64,000 nt of DNA from CAYFUG01 sp964346295 (GCA_964346295.1 CAYFUG010000002.1:1-64000), one strand, 5' to 3'. Counted from the first letter of the stretch, positions 7,832 through 16,752 are shown. Made by a program: numbers and translations. The notes: generated by a model from the sequence alone, not told the origin.

Positions 7832-9973
7832 TCAATCGACATAAACTTCCATGCTACTCAACTCCTTGTCAATAATAAAATCGACATACACCTCACCAAT
7901 TTCATCAATTTCAAAAATCTTATAGTATCTATATTTCCCTGATATTTTTAGCCTTTCTATAAACTCGAAGCTATTAATATCAACTTCTTGCAAAATTTGT
8001 ATGATTTTCTCTTTTTGTTCTTCCGTGAAATCCGTAAAAAAGGAGGTTCTCTTTTCTGAAATGCTTTTTTTAAACAAATCATTTGCCTTGTCTTTATTTC
8101 CTTCTGAGATTGGTGAATTTTTAAAATCAAAAACTTCGATATGTACACAATCACTATCTCTATCATATTTTATTCTCACAAAATAAACTCCAAGTTCCTT
8201 TTCACTGCTTCTCACTTTAGCAATCCATGAAAAGATAGCCTCGTCACTACCATCCACTGAGGGATCTATTTTCTGTGAAGCATTCCTCTCTTTTTGAAAG
8301 TAATAAAATTCTTCCATTGAGTCCTCGATATCTTGAAGTTTGAGTCTGCTCACAAAAAAGTCCCTATCTCTGTGATTATCACTAAGTATAGTTACTCTAC
8401 CATTCAAGATTGCTTTTTCAATATATTGCTTTAATTTTTGCTGAACAACTTCTTCTGCTTTTTTTTCATCCTCTTTCAAAGAAATATCTGGGTCGTCATT
8501 TTTAATTTTTTCTATTTTTTCCACTTTATGTATGATGCCATGATCATCTATCCAAACCTTAAAGATCCCATTCTTTTTCTTTACAAAAACAGCTTGTCTC
8601 ATTTTTCTTCTTCTGTAAACCCTGTGTTTATTTTTAGAACTCAAGAGTACTACACCTCCAGTTAAACAAGATTCGATGCTTTGCTTGGTAATTATCTCGC
8701 TATTATCAATTGCTTTAATCCCTACAATTATAGCCCCTTGGGGATAATCCAGCGTTAAACCTGGCAATGAAATAACATTATAAACACCTCTTGGCGTCAG
8801 CAACACACCAGATCCTCTAGTTATACCTTGAAAACCATGAGCAGAAGTAACTCTTTCCTTACTGCCAGAAAAATATTTCTCATCATCAAGTAATTCTTTT
8901 AACGCCCCTTCTCTCGAGTCTTTTTTGTTGTAAAGAGAAATCCCTATTGGTTGAAACTTACCAGCAATAATGCTCTTGCCCTTTAATAATTCTTTAGCAT
9001 TTTTTATTCTGGACTCTCTTTTGTTTATACTATATCTGGATCTTTTTCCTTGTTCATCGACAAAATTTCTCCAATCAGCATCTTCTACATTTCTTGTTGT
9101 TATACGGGGATTATACCTCGAATATTCCTTTGCTAGTTGATGCACATCAGCATATACCCAATCCCTTTCTTCGTCGGAATATTTATAATCTGATGGCTCT
9201 GAAGCAAAATAGAGAAGTGGCTTTGCCCTACCAATATCTTTGCCAAATTTTTTAAATAAATTAGCCAAAAGACCATATGGGATACAATCACGAACTCCTG
9301 GAACAGCATCAACACCGCACATTGGACAAGCATTCGAACATCCAAAAGTCAACTGTATGGAACATAAGTTGCTTACCAATGTTTCTAATTCTTCTCTATT
9401 AAATCTTTTCTCTAAACCCAGTGGGAGCGATTCTTCATCTTCTGGTTTTTGCTCCCCGTATAGAACCTTCTTTTCCCTGACTATATTGTCTAAAATTCTG
9501 CGCTGATCTTTTTTAAGCCACTTTTCATAATAGCTCATTTTAGCTAAAAATATATCGTTCTCCATTGCCCTGTCCAAAAAAAATTCTAGCTTGCCTCTAT
9601 CATCAAGATAGCACATTAAATCAGCCATTTCACGAGGATTCAATGAAATCAAAGAATCTACAACTTCATTGATGCTTTGATTTTTTATGATAATAATTTC
9701 GACTGCAATATCCCTTAATAATTTTGAGTACTTTTTAGACAAATCCTCCCCAGCAAGAAAGCTGGCGCCAAAAGTTATATTCTTTGGGTGTTTTTTTAAA
9801 TTAGCCTTTACCGCACAAACAAAAAATTCCTTAACACTCGATTCATCCATTGTTGAAAGAAGGCTTTCTACTTCTTCTGGATTCCATCTTGAAAAATCAT
9901 CGAAGTCATTAACTTCATAGTTTTTAAGTTCTTTCTTGTTAGATTCAATTTTGAAATTTCCTGTTTCTTTCAT
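7832..9973 (-). CDS. large divergent radical SAM protein
   Basis: 713 residues. A CxxxCxxC cluster, CSNACPMC at residues 212-219, binds the 4Fe-4S cluster of radical SAM enzymes. It is preceded by a beta-strand (SIQLTFG) and followed at the position of the GGE motif by YFASEPSDYKYS. The N-terminal 200 residues look helical and repeat-like (EVESLLSTMDESSVKEFF..., INEVVDSLISLNPREMADLM). Residues about 480-713 form one or two mixed domains rich in K, E and D with no motif I recognise. AT content and Lys/Asn use are higher than in neighbouring housekeeping genes, which may indicate transfer. The substrate is unknown. A 44-codon Lys-rich ORF overlaps its start. Confidence 0.75.
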   Translation of the reverse strand: MKETGNFKIESNKKELKNYEVNDFDDFSRWNPEEVESLLSTMDESSVKEFFVCAVKANLKKHPKNITFGASFLAGEDLSKKYSKLLRDIAVEIIIIKNQSINEVVDSLISLNPREMADLMCYLDDRGKLEFFLDRAMENDIFLAKMSYYEKWLKKDQRRILDNIVREKKVLYGEQKPEDEESLPLGLEKRFNREELETLVSNLCSIQLTFGCSNACPMCGVDAVPGVRDCIPYGLLANLFKKFGKDIGRAKPLLYFASEPSDYKYSDEERDWVYADVHQLAKEYSRYNPRITTRNVEDADWRNFVDEQGKRSRYSINKRESRIKNAKELLKGKSIIAGKFQPIGISLYNKKDSREGALKELLDDEKYFSGSKERVTSAHGFQGITRGSGVLLTPRGVYNVISLPGLTLDYPQGAIIVGIKAIDNSEIITKQSIESCLTGGVVLLSSKNKHRVYRRRKMRQAVFVKKKNGIFKVWIDDHGIIHKVEKIEKIKNDDPDISLKEDEKKAEEVVQQKLKQYIEKAILNGRVTILSDNHRDRDFFVSRLKLQDIEDSMEEFYYFQKERNASQKIDPSVDGSDEAIFSWIAKVRSSEKELGVYFVRIKYDRDSDCVHIEVFDFKNSPISEGNKDKANDLFKKSISEKRTSFFTDFTEEQKEKIIQILQEVDINSFEFIERLKISGKYRYYKIFEIDEIGEVYVDFIIDKELSSMEVYVD

Positions 9974-10079
9974 CTTCTTTATGTTTTAAATAAATTTTTC
10001 TACTTTTAAGTTCTTTCAATTCTTTTATCAAAGATTTTCTTTTTTTTATAATCGACTTTATACCATGCTTATTTTTCAT
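9945..10079 (-). CDS. possible 44-residue Lys-rich upstream ORF
   Basis: ATG at 10079, TGA at 9945, overlapping the radical SAM start by 29 nt in another frame. The peptide begins MKNKHGIKSIIKKRKSLIKE and is very rich in Lys, Arg and Leu, with no Cys. It could be a translationally coupled leader peptide, a precursor peptide for the radical SAM enzyme, or chance in AT-rich DNA. There is no RBS. Confidence 0.25.
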   Translation of the reverse strand: MKNKHGIKSIIKKRKSLIKELKELKSRKIYLKHKEDERNRKFQN

Positions 10080-10161
10080 AAAAATACATTAATATTAATG
10101 ATTACGTTCTTTAATCCCTAGGTGATAGCTTGTAAGACTAGAGCCTTGAAAATTTACTCCC

Positions 10162-10719
10162 TCACATCTTTCTTAGCTCCCGAGAAACCCGCTTAGCATT
10201 GGGAATCGTCTCTCCCACCAACGCCCAAAACCGTGGGGAATGATTCATCTCCTTGAGATGACACAACTCGTGTACCACCAGATAGTCCCGTAAGTTGGCC
10301 GGCAACCACGCCAAGCGATAATTAAAATTGAGATTATTCTGACTGCTACAACTCCCCCAGCGACTCTTTTGATCCCGAATGGCAATCCGCTCCCATTGAA
10401 AACCATAGTGCCGATTGAAATGCTCCAGCCGCTCTCGAGCAATCTGACGAGCCTGCTCTTTGAGCTTCAAATAATCCTCTCGCGTGCCTCGCTGAAGCAA
10501 GCGCTGCTGACCCTGACTCTCTTTTAGCCTTTGGGCAATCCAATCTTTTTGAGTTTTAGCAAAATCTAACGCTCGCCGCAAACTTTCTCGCTCCGGCACT
10601 ACCAAAATCACCTCTCCCCCGCTTATTTTAAGAGAAATCTTCCGCGCCTTCTTGCTTCGTCGAACTTGACAATTAACTTGGTTGTTTTTTCCAGCTTCTT
10701 CAACTTTTTCAACTTCCAT
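10162..10719 (-). CDS. YgjP/WLM-like zinc metallopeptidase (DUF45)
   Basis: 185 residues of the M48-related YgjP family. The N-terminal beta-rich part contains RRSKKARKISLKISGGEVILVVP, followed by a helical segment, KSRWGSCSSQNNLNFNYRLAWLP, and the gluzincin motif HELCHLKEMNHSPRFWALV. HExxH supplies two zinc His and the catalytic Glu; the downstream NHSPRFW His is the third ligand. No signal peptide, so it is cytoplasmic. Substrates of this family are poorly known. Confidence 0.88.
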   Translation of the reverse strand: MEVEKVEEAGKNNQVNCQVRRSKKARKISLKISGGEVILVVPERESLRRALDFAKTQKDWIAQRLKESQGQQRLLQRGTREDYLKLKEQARQIARERLEHFNRHYGFQWERIAIRDQKSRWGSCSSQNNLNFNYRLAWLPANLRDYLVVHELCHLKEMNHSPRFWALVGETIPNAKRVSRELRKM

Positions 10720-10777
10720 CTTGTTTTTGCTTTTAGCGTCCTTTTGAAACTACTGATTAAATTTTACCACCCACCCA

Positions 10778-10808
10778 ACAAAAAACAACCCAGAAAACCC
10801 AGGTTGTT
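10778..10808 (-). terminator. rho-independent terminator
   Basis: A 7-bp stem (AACAACC at 10784-10790 with GGTTGTT at 10802-10808), continuing into TTTTTTGTTGG on the minus strand. It lies downstream of the broken gene at 10864 and rpsP, separating them from the YgjP-like gene. Confidence 0.7.
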
Positions 10809-10863
10809 GATAGCGTTGATAGCAAGGTTGAACTTACTTGCTCTTCTTAATCTAAGATAACCC

Positions 10864-11203
10864 CTAATCTGACTCGCCCCGAAATTTTTTTATTGCATCA
10901 TCTTTTTCTCGCAACGACTTAATAGCATCCGTAATCTGGTTCCAATGTCTTATTGCATCATAAATATTTTCTTGAACTGACTCTAGGAACTTATCATTGC
11001 CTATTCTTTCAGCTTCATCTAGCCATACTCCCATTTTAAGCAATTTCTCCCTAAAATAAGGAAGTGTCTTCTTTAAATGTTCGTTTTCCGGAGCATTGTT
11101 AATTGCCCCCCCCCAATTTCGTTAATAAATTCCTTAAATCCCCAACTCTATCAGCTCTTTCTTTTTTTCTGTCAATAGGACTATTTTGGCCTAGAGTTTC
11201 CAT
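10864..11203 (-). pseudogene. small helical protein gene frameshifted in a G9 tract
   Basis: An ATG at 11203 opens a frame reading METLGQNSPIDRKKERADRV. It runs into nine consecutive G (C9 at 11106-11114) and stops at TAA shortly after. With eight (or eleven) G the frame stays open to TAG at 10864, giving about 112 residues. The second half reads well as coding sequence: ENEHLKKTLPYFREKLLK, GVWLDEAERIGNDKFLE, NIYDAIRHWNQITDAIKS. So there is a one-base homopolymer frameshift: a sequencing or assembly indel, a phase-variable or slippage switch, or real decay. I do not recognise the family. Confidence 0.6.
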
Positions 11204-11250
11204 TGTTTTATTTTAACCAATAATTTATTTCAAAAAATAGGCAAAATTGC

Positions 11251-11703
11251 CTATTTTTTCTCAGTCTCTTCTTTCTTCTCTTCTTTCTTGGAATCAGCCT
11301 CAGCAGGCTTTTCCTCTTTCTTTTCTTCTACCTTCTCTTCCTTTTTAGCAGCTTCTTCCTTTTGCTTAAATGCCCCTGATTCCTCTTGGGATTTTTCAGC
11401 TGCTTCCGTTTTTGAAGCTTCTTTCTCTGGAGTTTCTGGTTTTGGCATTCGGACCGGCCGTTTCTTAGCCTCAATTACTCCCTTTTTAACTAGCAAGTTG
11501 AAAACCGTATCGGAACAACTAGCCCCCTTTTCTAGCCAGTGCTTAATCCGGTCTTCTTTTAAAATAGTCTCTTTAGTACTAGGGTCATAACTGCCCAAAG
11601 TTTCAATAAAACGTCCCTGGACTGGGAAAGATTTTTCGGCCAAAACAATCCGATAAAAAGCTCGGTTTCTTCTGCCTTTGCGAGAAAAACGAATTACCAA
11701 CAT
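11251..11703 (-). CDS. rpsP: 30S ribosomal protein S16 with long acidic/basic tail
   Basis: 150 residues. The first 80 or so are a standard S16 (MLVIRFSRKGRRNRAFYRIVL..., GRFIETLGSYDPSTKE, RIKHWLEKGASCSDTVFNLL). A low-complexity tail of about 65 residues rich in Lys, Glu and Ala follows; typical S16 ends near residue 80-90. The tail is likely disordered on the ribosome surface. A good promoter lies about 60-90 nt upstream. Confidence 0.96.
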   Translation of the reverse strand: MLVIRFSRKGRRNRAFYRIVLAEKSFPVQGRFIETLGSYDPSTKETILKEDRIKHWLEKGASCSDTVFNLLVKKGVIEAKKRPVRMPKPETPEKEASKTEAAEKSQEESGAFKQKEEAAKKEEKVEEKKEEKPAEADSKKEEKKEETEKK

Positions 11704-11763
11704 TGAAGATCAAAGATGAATGATTAATAAACTAAAAAGCTTCGCTTATGTAAAGCTCTGCTT

Positions 11764-11792
11764 AGTCTAGGGAAAATAACCCTACTTGTCAA
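11764..11792 (-). promoter_or_regulatory. sigma-70-type promoter of rpsP
   Basis: On the minus strand a perfect -35 TTGACA (11787-11792), a 17-nt spacer and a -10 TAGACT (11764-11769). Transcription would start near 11757, leaving a leader of about 54 nt before the rpsP ATG. The leader has no Shine-Dalgarno sequence. Confidence 0.65.
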
Positions 11793-11989
11793 ATTTAGCC
11801 TCAACCCCGATCACTTCCTCTGGACTCATCTTAATCAATTATTAGATTAACCCTTTAATTATTGCGGTCAAGCGGTTGACAAATTCTGATACATTCCCAG
11901 GCTTTGCTTAACACAAGAGTGTTTAATCACTTTCCCTCTGCAATTAACCCAGACACGCCCTGGTGCCCCACCGGAGACTGCTGGCTAAC

Positions 11990-13516
11990 CTAGAAACTAG
12001 AAACCGTCTCTTTTCGACTCTTTATTTCTTTAACTTTCCGCTGAGCCTGAATATCTCCCGGGGTAATTTTTAGGAGCAACTCATACGCCTCCTGGGCATC
12101 ATTAAGGTTGCCTTTTTTTAGATAGAGCTCCCCTAAACGCCGATAACACTTTACATCCCGAGGATTCTTGGCAATTTGACCTAGAATCTTCTTTTCCAAA
12201 ATATTAAGGTCGATTTCAATTCCTTCCAACTCTTCCTCACTCATTTCTTCTTCTCTTTCGGATTGTTCCTGAATTTTTTGTCTGTTCTTCTCCTCTCTTC
12301 TTCTCTGTTCTTGCTCCGAAATATTCCCGGTAGACTCTTCTTCTGCCTCTTCTAAGCCCTGATCAGAAAAATCCACCCGAGAAACCACTCTTTCCAACTC
12401 TTCTCGCTTACTAAGTTCCTTTTCTTCCTCTGTGGAGGTATTTCTACCAAAAAACCCTAGAGTTTTCTCCAACCAACTCTTAGGAGGAATTGCCCGCTCT
12501 GCTCCGTCTCCTTCTTTACTTTCCTCCTTTTTAACTTCGTTTTCTGAGAAAGGAAAACTCCCTTCTTGAGGATAAGAAAACTCCTCTTCTACTTCCTGTA
12601 GCCCTCTAGCTTCTAGCCCCTCCTCTTGATCGCCTTCTTGGTTAGAATCAGAACTTAAAGTCTGCTCTAAAGACTGTTCATCGGGAACTTGCTCTTGAGA
12701 TTGATAAGTTTTCTTTCTCAGTTTTCTACCCAAAAAACTAGGGCGTGGTTTCCTTTTTTCAGTCTGATCGTAAGAACTGTAAAATACTTGAGTAACTGAC
12801 TCTCTCGCCTCTTCTTTTTCCTCTAAGCCTCCTTGAAAGATCTCTAATTCTGGCTCCCTCAGCTCTTCTGCCCTTTCTTCTTCAGAAAAATCCTCCCTCA
12901 AAGATTTTTCTTGTTGAAAACTAAAAAAATCTTCCTCTTCTTGATTCTTTAATCGAGAAGAACCCCTTCCGTCTATCTCTGATTGAGAAACGGAAACAGA
13001 ATTTCTCTTGAAATCGAAAGCTTCTTCTTCTAATTCAAAGGGCTGCTCTCTTTCCTCCTCTCTGTTGCGCACTTCTTCTCTCTGAGAAATACCTAGTTCA
13101 GAAAGAGAATAGCCCTCTCCAAAGATCTTTTTAATTTCTTGCTCCTCTTCTCTTAAAAAAGCTTGTCGGATTTCTTCTTCCTGTCGAAAACTCTCCTCTC
13201 CGTCGAGCGGAGTATTGAGTGGGGTATTTTTTTTAAGCTTAACACGAGCCCTTATTAAGCTATAATGAGCCAAGGTTAGAAGTTTCTTGGCCCATTTAAC
13301 AGCAATTTCTGCCAAAAAAACCAGGGCCCGAGCCATCACTCTTTTGATGCCTAACCAAAAAGCAGCCAGCTTCCCCTGAGGGAGGTTAGCCCGAGCCTTC
13401 TCTAGGGCGACTGGATCAATTTCCTGGATTTTCCTAGCATTCCGAGCAAAAACAATAATGATAATTGCCAAGCTCAAGAAAATTGACCCGATAATTGCCA
13501 ATTCCTTGAAGTTCAT
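11990..13516 (-). CDS. single-pass membrane protein with TPR domain
   Basis: 508 residues. One membrane segment at about residues 8-24 is followed by a basic stretch. A very long middle region (about 110-420) is dominated by Glu, Ser, Gln and Arg and is probably disordered. A C-terminal tetratricopeptide unit (KCYRRLGELYLKKGNLNDAQ with a YELLLKITPGD follow-on) lies at about 455-490. The TPR suggests a docking role at the inner membrane; the partner is unknown. It is 56 nt downstream of the PSP1 gene on the same strand. Confidence 0.8.
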   Translation of the reverse strand: MNFKELAIIGSIFLSLAIIIIVFARNARKIQEIDPVALEKARANLPQGKLAAFWLGIKRVMARALVFLAEIAVKWAKKLLTLAHYSLIRARVKLKKNTPLNTPLDGEESFRQEEEIRQAFLREEEQEIKKIFGEGYSLSELGISQREEVRNREEEREQPFELEEEAFDFKRNSVSVSQSEIDGRGSSRLKNQEEEDFFSFQQEKSLREDFSEEERAEELREPELEIFQGGLEEKEEARESVTQVFYSSYDQTEKRKPRPSFLGRKLRKKTYQSQEQVPDEQSLEQTLSSDSNQEGDQEEGLEARGLQEVEEEFSYPQEGSFPFSENEVKKEESKEGDGAERAIPPKSWLEKTLGFFGRNTSTEEEKELSKREELERVVSRVDFSDQGLEEAEEESTGNISEQEQRRREEKNRQKIQEQSEREEEMSEEELEGIEIDLNILEKKILGQIAKNPRDVKCYRRLGELYLKKGNLNDAQEAYELLLKITPGDIQAQRKVKEIKSRKETVSSF

Positions 13517-13572
13517 CTAAGGCATAAATTACTCGTTTTGATTTGAATTTTCAGTAAAACTCTTCTTTTGAT

Positions 13573-14466
13573 TTATCTGAATTTGGCCTTCTTTCTTAAT
13601 TCTTCTGTGGTGACTGATAGAGAGGTCCGATCCTCAAAATCAATTCTAACCCTTCCCGAAAGCACTTGCAAATCTCCGATTATCCCCGGGCGGTCCTCCC
13701 AAATCAATCTCCTACCTCGCTCTGGAAATTCTTTTAACATTTCGGAATATTGCTCTGCCTCGTAGGCCAAGCAACACATCAGGCGACCGCAGATTCCTGA
13801 TAGTCGATCCGAGCCGCGATGAGAAATTAGCTGGCAACGAGCTAGGTCAGTAGAAATACTAGGAAGACTACCAGAGAATTTTTTGCAGCAAATTTCCCGG
13901 CCGCAAATTCCGTAGCCTCCTCGGCGCCGAGCCTCGTCTCGAGAGCCAATTTGTTGAAAACGAATGGACTTGCCAAATTGAGCCGAGAGTTCTCTTACTA
14001 ATTGCCGAAAGTCCACTCGGCCGTCCGCCACAAAAGAGATTACCGCGCAACTCCCCTCCAGGCTAATTCGAGCATCTACTATTTTCATCGGCACTTCCAG
14101 TTGCCGGGCTCGCTCTTTGACTACCTCGATAATTTCTAGTTCCTTTTCTTGGTAGCTTTGATTGTTCGCTAAGTCTTCCTCATTAGCTAAGCGCACCGCT
14201 CTACCAGCAACTTCGTTTTCATAGCTCTTGCTGTCATCGGTTTGATTGCCTTTCTTATCAGTACTATTTTCTTTCTCTTTGGAACAACTTCCAGCTCCGC
14301 AGCCCAATCCGCAACTGCTTCCAAATCTATCTTCGGGACTAAAAACCTGAGCCAAAAAAGTTCCCCATTCGTGCTCTACCACTACCGCATCCCCACGCTT
14401 AACAGTCTCCGAAAAATCCGGTTCTACTTTCCGCAGACGATCCCACTCAAAAAAACGAACTATCAT
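13573..14466 (-). CDS. PSP1-domain protein (RicT/YaaT-like)
   Basis: 297 residues. The PSP1 core is recognisable by RFQQIGSRDEARRRGGYGIC, CGREICCKKF and LSGICGRLMCCLAYE. In Bacillus, RicT (YaaT) works with RicA and RicF in an iron-sulfur complex that modulates RNase Y and sporulation. Here, besides the two core Cys clusters, there is an extra N-terminal cluster (CGLGCGAGSC near residues 53-62), so metal or Fe-S binding is plausible. No RicA or RicF homologue was recognised nearby. Confidence 0.88.
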   Translation of the reverse strand: MIVRFFEWDRLRKVEPDFSETVKRGDAVVVEHEWGTFLAQVFSPEDRFGSSCGLGCGAGSCSKEKENSTDKKGNQTDDSKSYENEVAGRAVRLANEEDLANNQSYQEKELEIIEVVKERARQLEVPMKIVDARISLEGSCAVISFVADGRVDFRQLVRELSAQFGKSIRFQQIGSRDEARRRGGYGICGREICCKKFSGSLPSISTDLARCQLISHRGSDRLSGICGRLMCCLAYEAEQYSEMLKEFPERGRRLIWEDRPGIIGDLQVLSGRVRIDFEDRTSLSVTTEELRKKAKFR

Positions 14467-14513
14467 ATTGAAAATTGCTAATGTTTAAGAATAACTAACT
14501 AAACAAAACCTGG

Positions 14514-14900
14514 CTACCTATTATATTTTGCAACCTCAATTAGATTACCTTCAGTGTCATAAAATTGAAAACATCGATAGTAGTAATCAGTAAAATCTAA
14601 GTTTTCCGGCTCATCTTTGATCTTAACATCTTCATACATCTTAACCTTTTCGTAGACCGCATCAACATCATCAGACCAAAAAGCAACAATGGAATTATTC
14701 CCAACTGTCCTTTTATTTGAAATGATATCAGGATTTATTAAACCAAAATAACAACCTTCACCAAGATCAAAATCAGCCCAACGGTTCTCTTCATAGTTGG
14801 AAACTTTCCGGCCCAAAAGATCTTCATAAAATTTAATCGCTCTATCAAGATCTTTTGCTGACACATAAGAATGGTCAAATTTCATTGTTGCCTTTTTCAT
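14514..14900 (-). CDS. glyoxalase/bleomycin-resistance (VOC) family protein
   Basis: 128 residues with the paired beta-alpha-beta-beta-beta layout of the vicinal oxygen chelate superfamily: KFDHSYVSAKDLDRAIKFYEDLLG, ending FYDTEGNLIEVAKY. Candidate metal ligands are His in FDHSYV and Glu in NLIEVA. The start is ATG 14900, or ATG 14885 (MKFDHSYV). The substrate cannot be inferred; VOC proteins include glyoxalases, antibiotic-binding proteins and dioxygenases. Confidence 0.8.
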   Translation of the reverse strand: MKKATMKFDHSYVSAKDLDRAIKFYEDLLGRKVSNYEENRWADFDLGEGCYFGLINPDIISNKRTVGNNSIVAFWSDDVDAVYEKVKMYEDVKIKDEPENLDFTDYYYRCFQFYDTEGNLIEVAKYNR

Positions 14901-15021
14901 GCACAGGAAAATTTAAGTTTTATTCTACTGAAGCTTCAAAAAAGAAAGTTCTGAATGGCGTATAAAAGACTGTTTAATAGGCCGCAATTATCAGACTTTT
15001 CCCAAAACAGAAGCCTCGCCC

Positions 15022-15600
15022 CTACAACTCCATCCGAGTAAATTCACCCACCTTAATATTCTCCCCCACCTTAGCAATCTTTTCCTTAATGACCTCCTCC
15101 ACCGTCGATTCCGGGTCTTTTACAAAAGCCTGCCCCAAAAGTGACATTTCATTGCGCAACTTTTGCTCTTTACCAGAAAGAATTTTCTCAGCAATCTCGG
15201 CCGGCTTACCCTCTTTTTCTGCCGCCTCTTTCCAGGCAGTTTTTTGATCTATAATTAACTTCTCCGGGACCTCTTCCGGGCTTACTGCTACCGGATCCAT
15301 AGCGGCCACTTGCATTGCCAAATCCTTAGCTAGTTGCTGAAACTCTTCGTTGTCAGCCACAAAGTCGGTTTCACAAAGCAGTTTTACCAAGGCCACCTTT
15401 TTGCCATCAGTATGAACATAAACGCCAATAGTGCCCTCGCCCGCCTCTCGATCGGCTTTTTTAGCGGCTTTTTCGATACCCTTTTTACGCAAAATCTTGA
15501 GAGCCTCCTCTTCGTTACCCTTAGCTTCTTCTAAGGCTTTTTTAATGTCCACCATTCCGGCTCCCGTTTGATTGCGGATCTTTTTAATAAGTTCTAACAT
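15022..15600 (-). CDS. tsf: elongation factor Ts
   Basis: 192 residues. EF-Ts exchanges GDP for GTP on EF-Tu. The N-terminal UBA-like region (IKKIRNQTGAGMVDIKKALEEAKGNEEEAL) and the EF-Tu-contacting TDFVADNEEFQQLAKDLAMQ are clear. It is much shorter than the E. coli protein (283 aa) and appears to have a single core domain, as in other compact EF-Ts. Unlike the usual rpsB-tsf pair, it is separated from rpsB (16753) by an HD gene and a decayed ATPase gene, all on the same strand. Confidence 0.96.
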   Translation of the reverse strand: MLELIKKIRNQTGAGMVDIKKALEEAKGNEEEALKILRKKGIEKAAKKADREAGEGTIGVYVHTDGKKVALVKLLCETDFVADNEEFQQLAKDLAMQVAAMDPVAVSPEEVPEKLIIDQKTAWKEAAEKEGKPAEIAEKILSGKEQKLRNEMSLLGQAFVKDPESTVEEVIKEKIAKVGENIKVGEFTRMEL

Positions 15601-15631
15601 GGTTTTGGAATTTGAATTATAATTTTAAATT

Positions 15632-16306
15632 TTAAAAAATTGCGCCTTCTTTTTCCAGGCCTATTAAAAACCTTTTGAGAAATTTTACTTTCGGTTCTGC
15701 CAATCTTCTGGCTGTCTCAGTGTTCATGCAATCTCCCCGACTAATTTGAAAATTGATCTGATCAACAATGTAAACACCTACTCCCTTTTTTTCAACATCT
15801 AAGCGATAGTTAAACTGCTCTCCCGTCAAACCCCAGGTTTCACCCTTAGGATTACCCTCTGGAAAAAAGGGTTTGGTCGCCTTAGAGCTCAAGCACCGAA
15901 CAAGACCGGCAGAACCAAGTTGATCCAGCATATCTGCATCCCTTAATACCAGCGCCACGATATCATCCACTGGTTGAACAGAGTTATGATTAGCAATCGC
16001 AAAACAAATTCTCTCAATTTCATCCGGGCTTAAATCTACTTCCTTGCTCAAAAGTTCCCGAGCTATTTCTGCCCCTACCTTTCCATGATTTCCTCCTGGC
16101 TTGCTCCTGCCAATATCGTGTAAAAGAGCCGCTAGTTCTAGTAGTTCAATTTCTTTCTTGCTTAAGTCTTCCGCCTGAGCAATTTGCAAGGCCCACTGCC
16201 TGACCCGCTCTACATGACTAAATCCATGGGCAGTAACTTTCTCCATCAACTCTGCAGCTCTCTTTTTGATTAAATAAAGAACTGAAAATCCTTCGCCAGT
16301 AGACAA
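15632..16306 (-). CDS. HD-domain phosphohydrolase
   Basis: 224 residues. The HD signature is intact: HGFSHVERVRQWALQIA supplies the first His, LLHDIGRSKPGGNHGKVGAEIA the HD pair, then AIANHNSVQP and LRDADMLDQLG. It resembles the uncharacterised YedJ/YpgQ-like HD hydrolases. The start is taken as TTG at 16306; the next ATG (LMEKVTAHGFSH) would also keep the HD core. It lies 31 nt upstream of tsf on the same strand. Confidence 0.8.
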   Translation of the reverse strand: MSTGEGFSVLYLIKKRAAELMEKVTAHGFSHVERVRQWALQIAQAEDLSKKEIELLELAALLHDIGRSKPGGNHGKVGAEIARELLSKEVDLSPDEIERICFAIANHNSVQPVDDIVALVLRDADMLDQLGSAGLVRCLSSKATKPFFPEGNPKGETWGLTGEQFNYRLDVEKKGVGVYIVDQINFQISRGDCMNTETARRLAEPKVKFLKRFLIGLEKEGAIF

Positions 16307-16317
16307 TTGATTTATTT

Positions 16318-16718
16318 TTAATTTTTATGAGGAGCTAATCCAGATTCTTGGAGAAACTTATAGATCCTCTGGTAATCAACTTTTTCAAAATTGGTGGTAT
16401 CTACTTCTAAGGTAGGCCTTCAATTGGTAAAGGGCCGTACTTGCCTGCCAGAAGAGTCCCTTGAAATTCATCATAATTTAAATGATCTCGATGACCCGGG
16501 TGCCGCTAACCTGACTCAGAACGCTGTTTGAATCTTTCCAAAAGCACCTCCCCTTTCGTCTTGCAAATGACTTGAACTAGCTCAAGTTTGTGCTTCTTCT
16601 TGAGTTCTGAGATAGTTTTCAGGTCAAATCTAGGATTGAAGTTACTCTCAAGCGCCAATAGATCGCCGGAGTTAAAATAATCATCGACTAAAGAAAATTT
16701 GAAGTTACTCTTGGTCAT
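16318..16718 (-). pseudogene. remnant of a P-loop (AAA_33-like) kinase/ATPase gene
   Basis: The minus strand encodes the C-terminal half of a small AAA-type kinase: FNSGDLLALESNFNPRFDLK, KHKLELVQVICKTKGEVLLE then RFKQRSESG. It meets an in-frame TAG at 16506, continues as RHPGHRDHLNYDEFQGTLLA, then needs a frame change near 16407-16420 to reach TLEVDTTNFEKVDYQRIYKF, ending with TAA at 16318. The N-terminal P-loop half is absent. Truncation, a nonsense codon and a frameshift together make it a true relic. An intact relative of this family lies at 25979. Confidence 0.7.
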
Positions 16719-16752
16719 TTTTGCAAAACCACAGAACTATGCGGTTAAAGCC

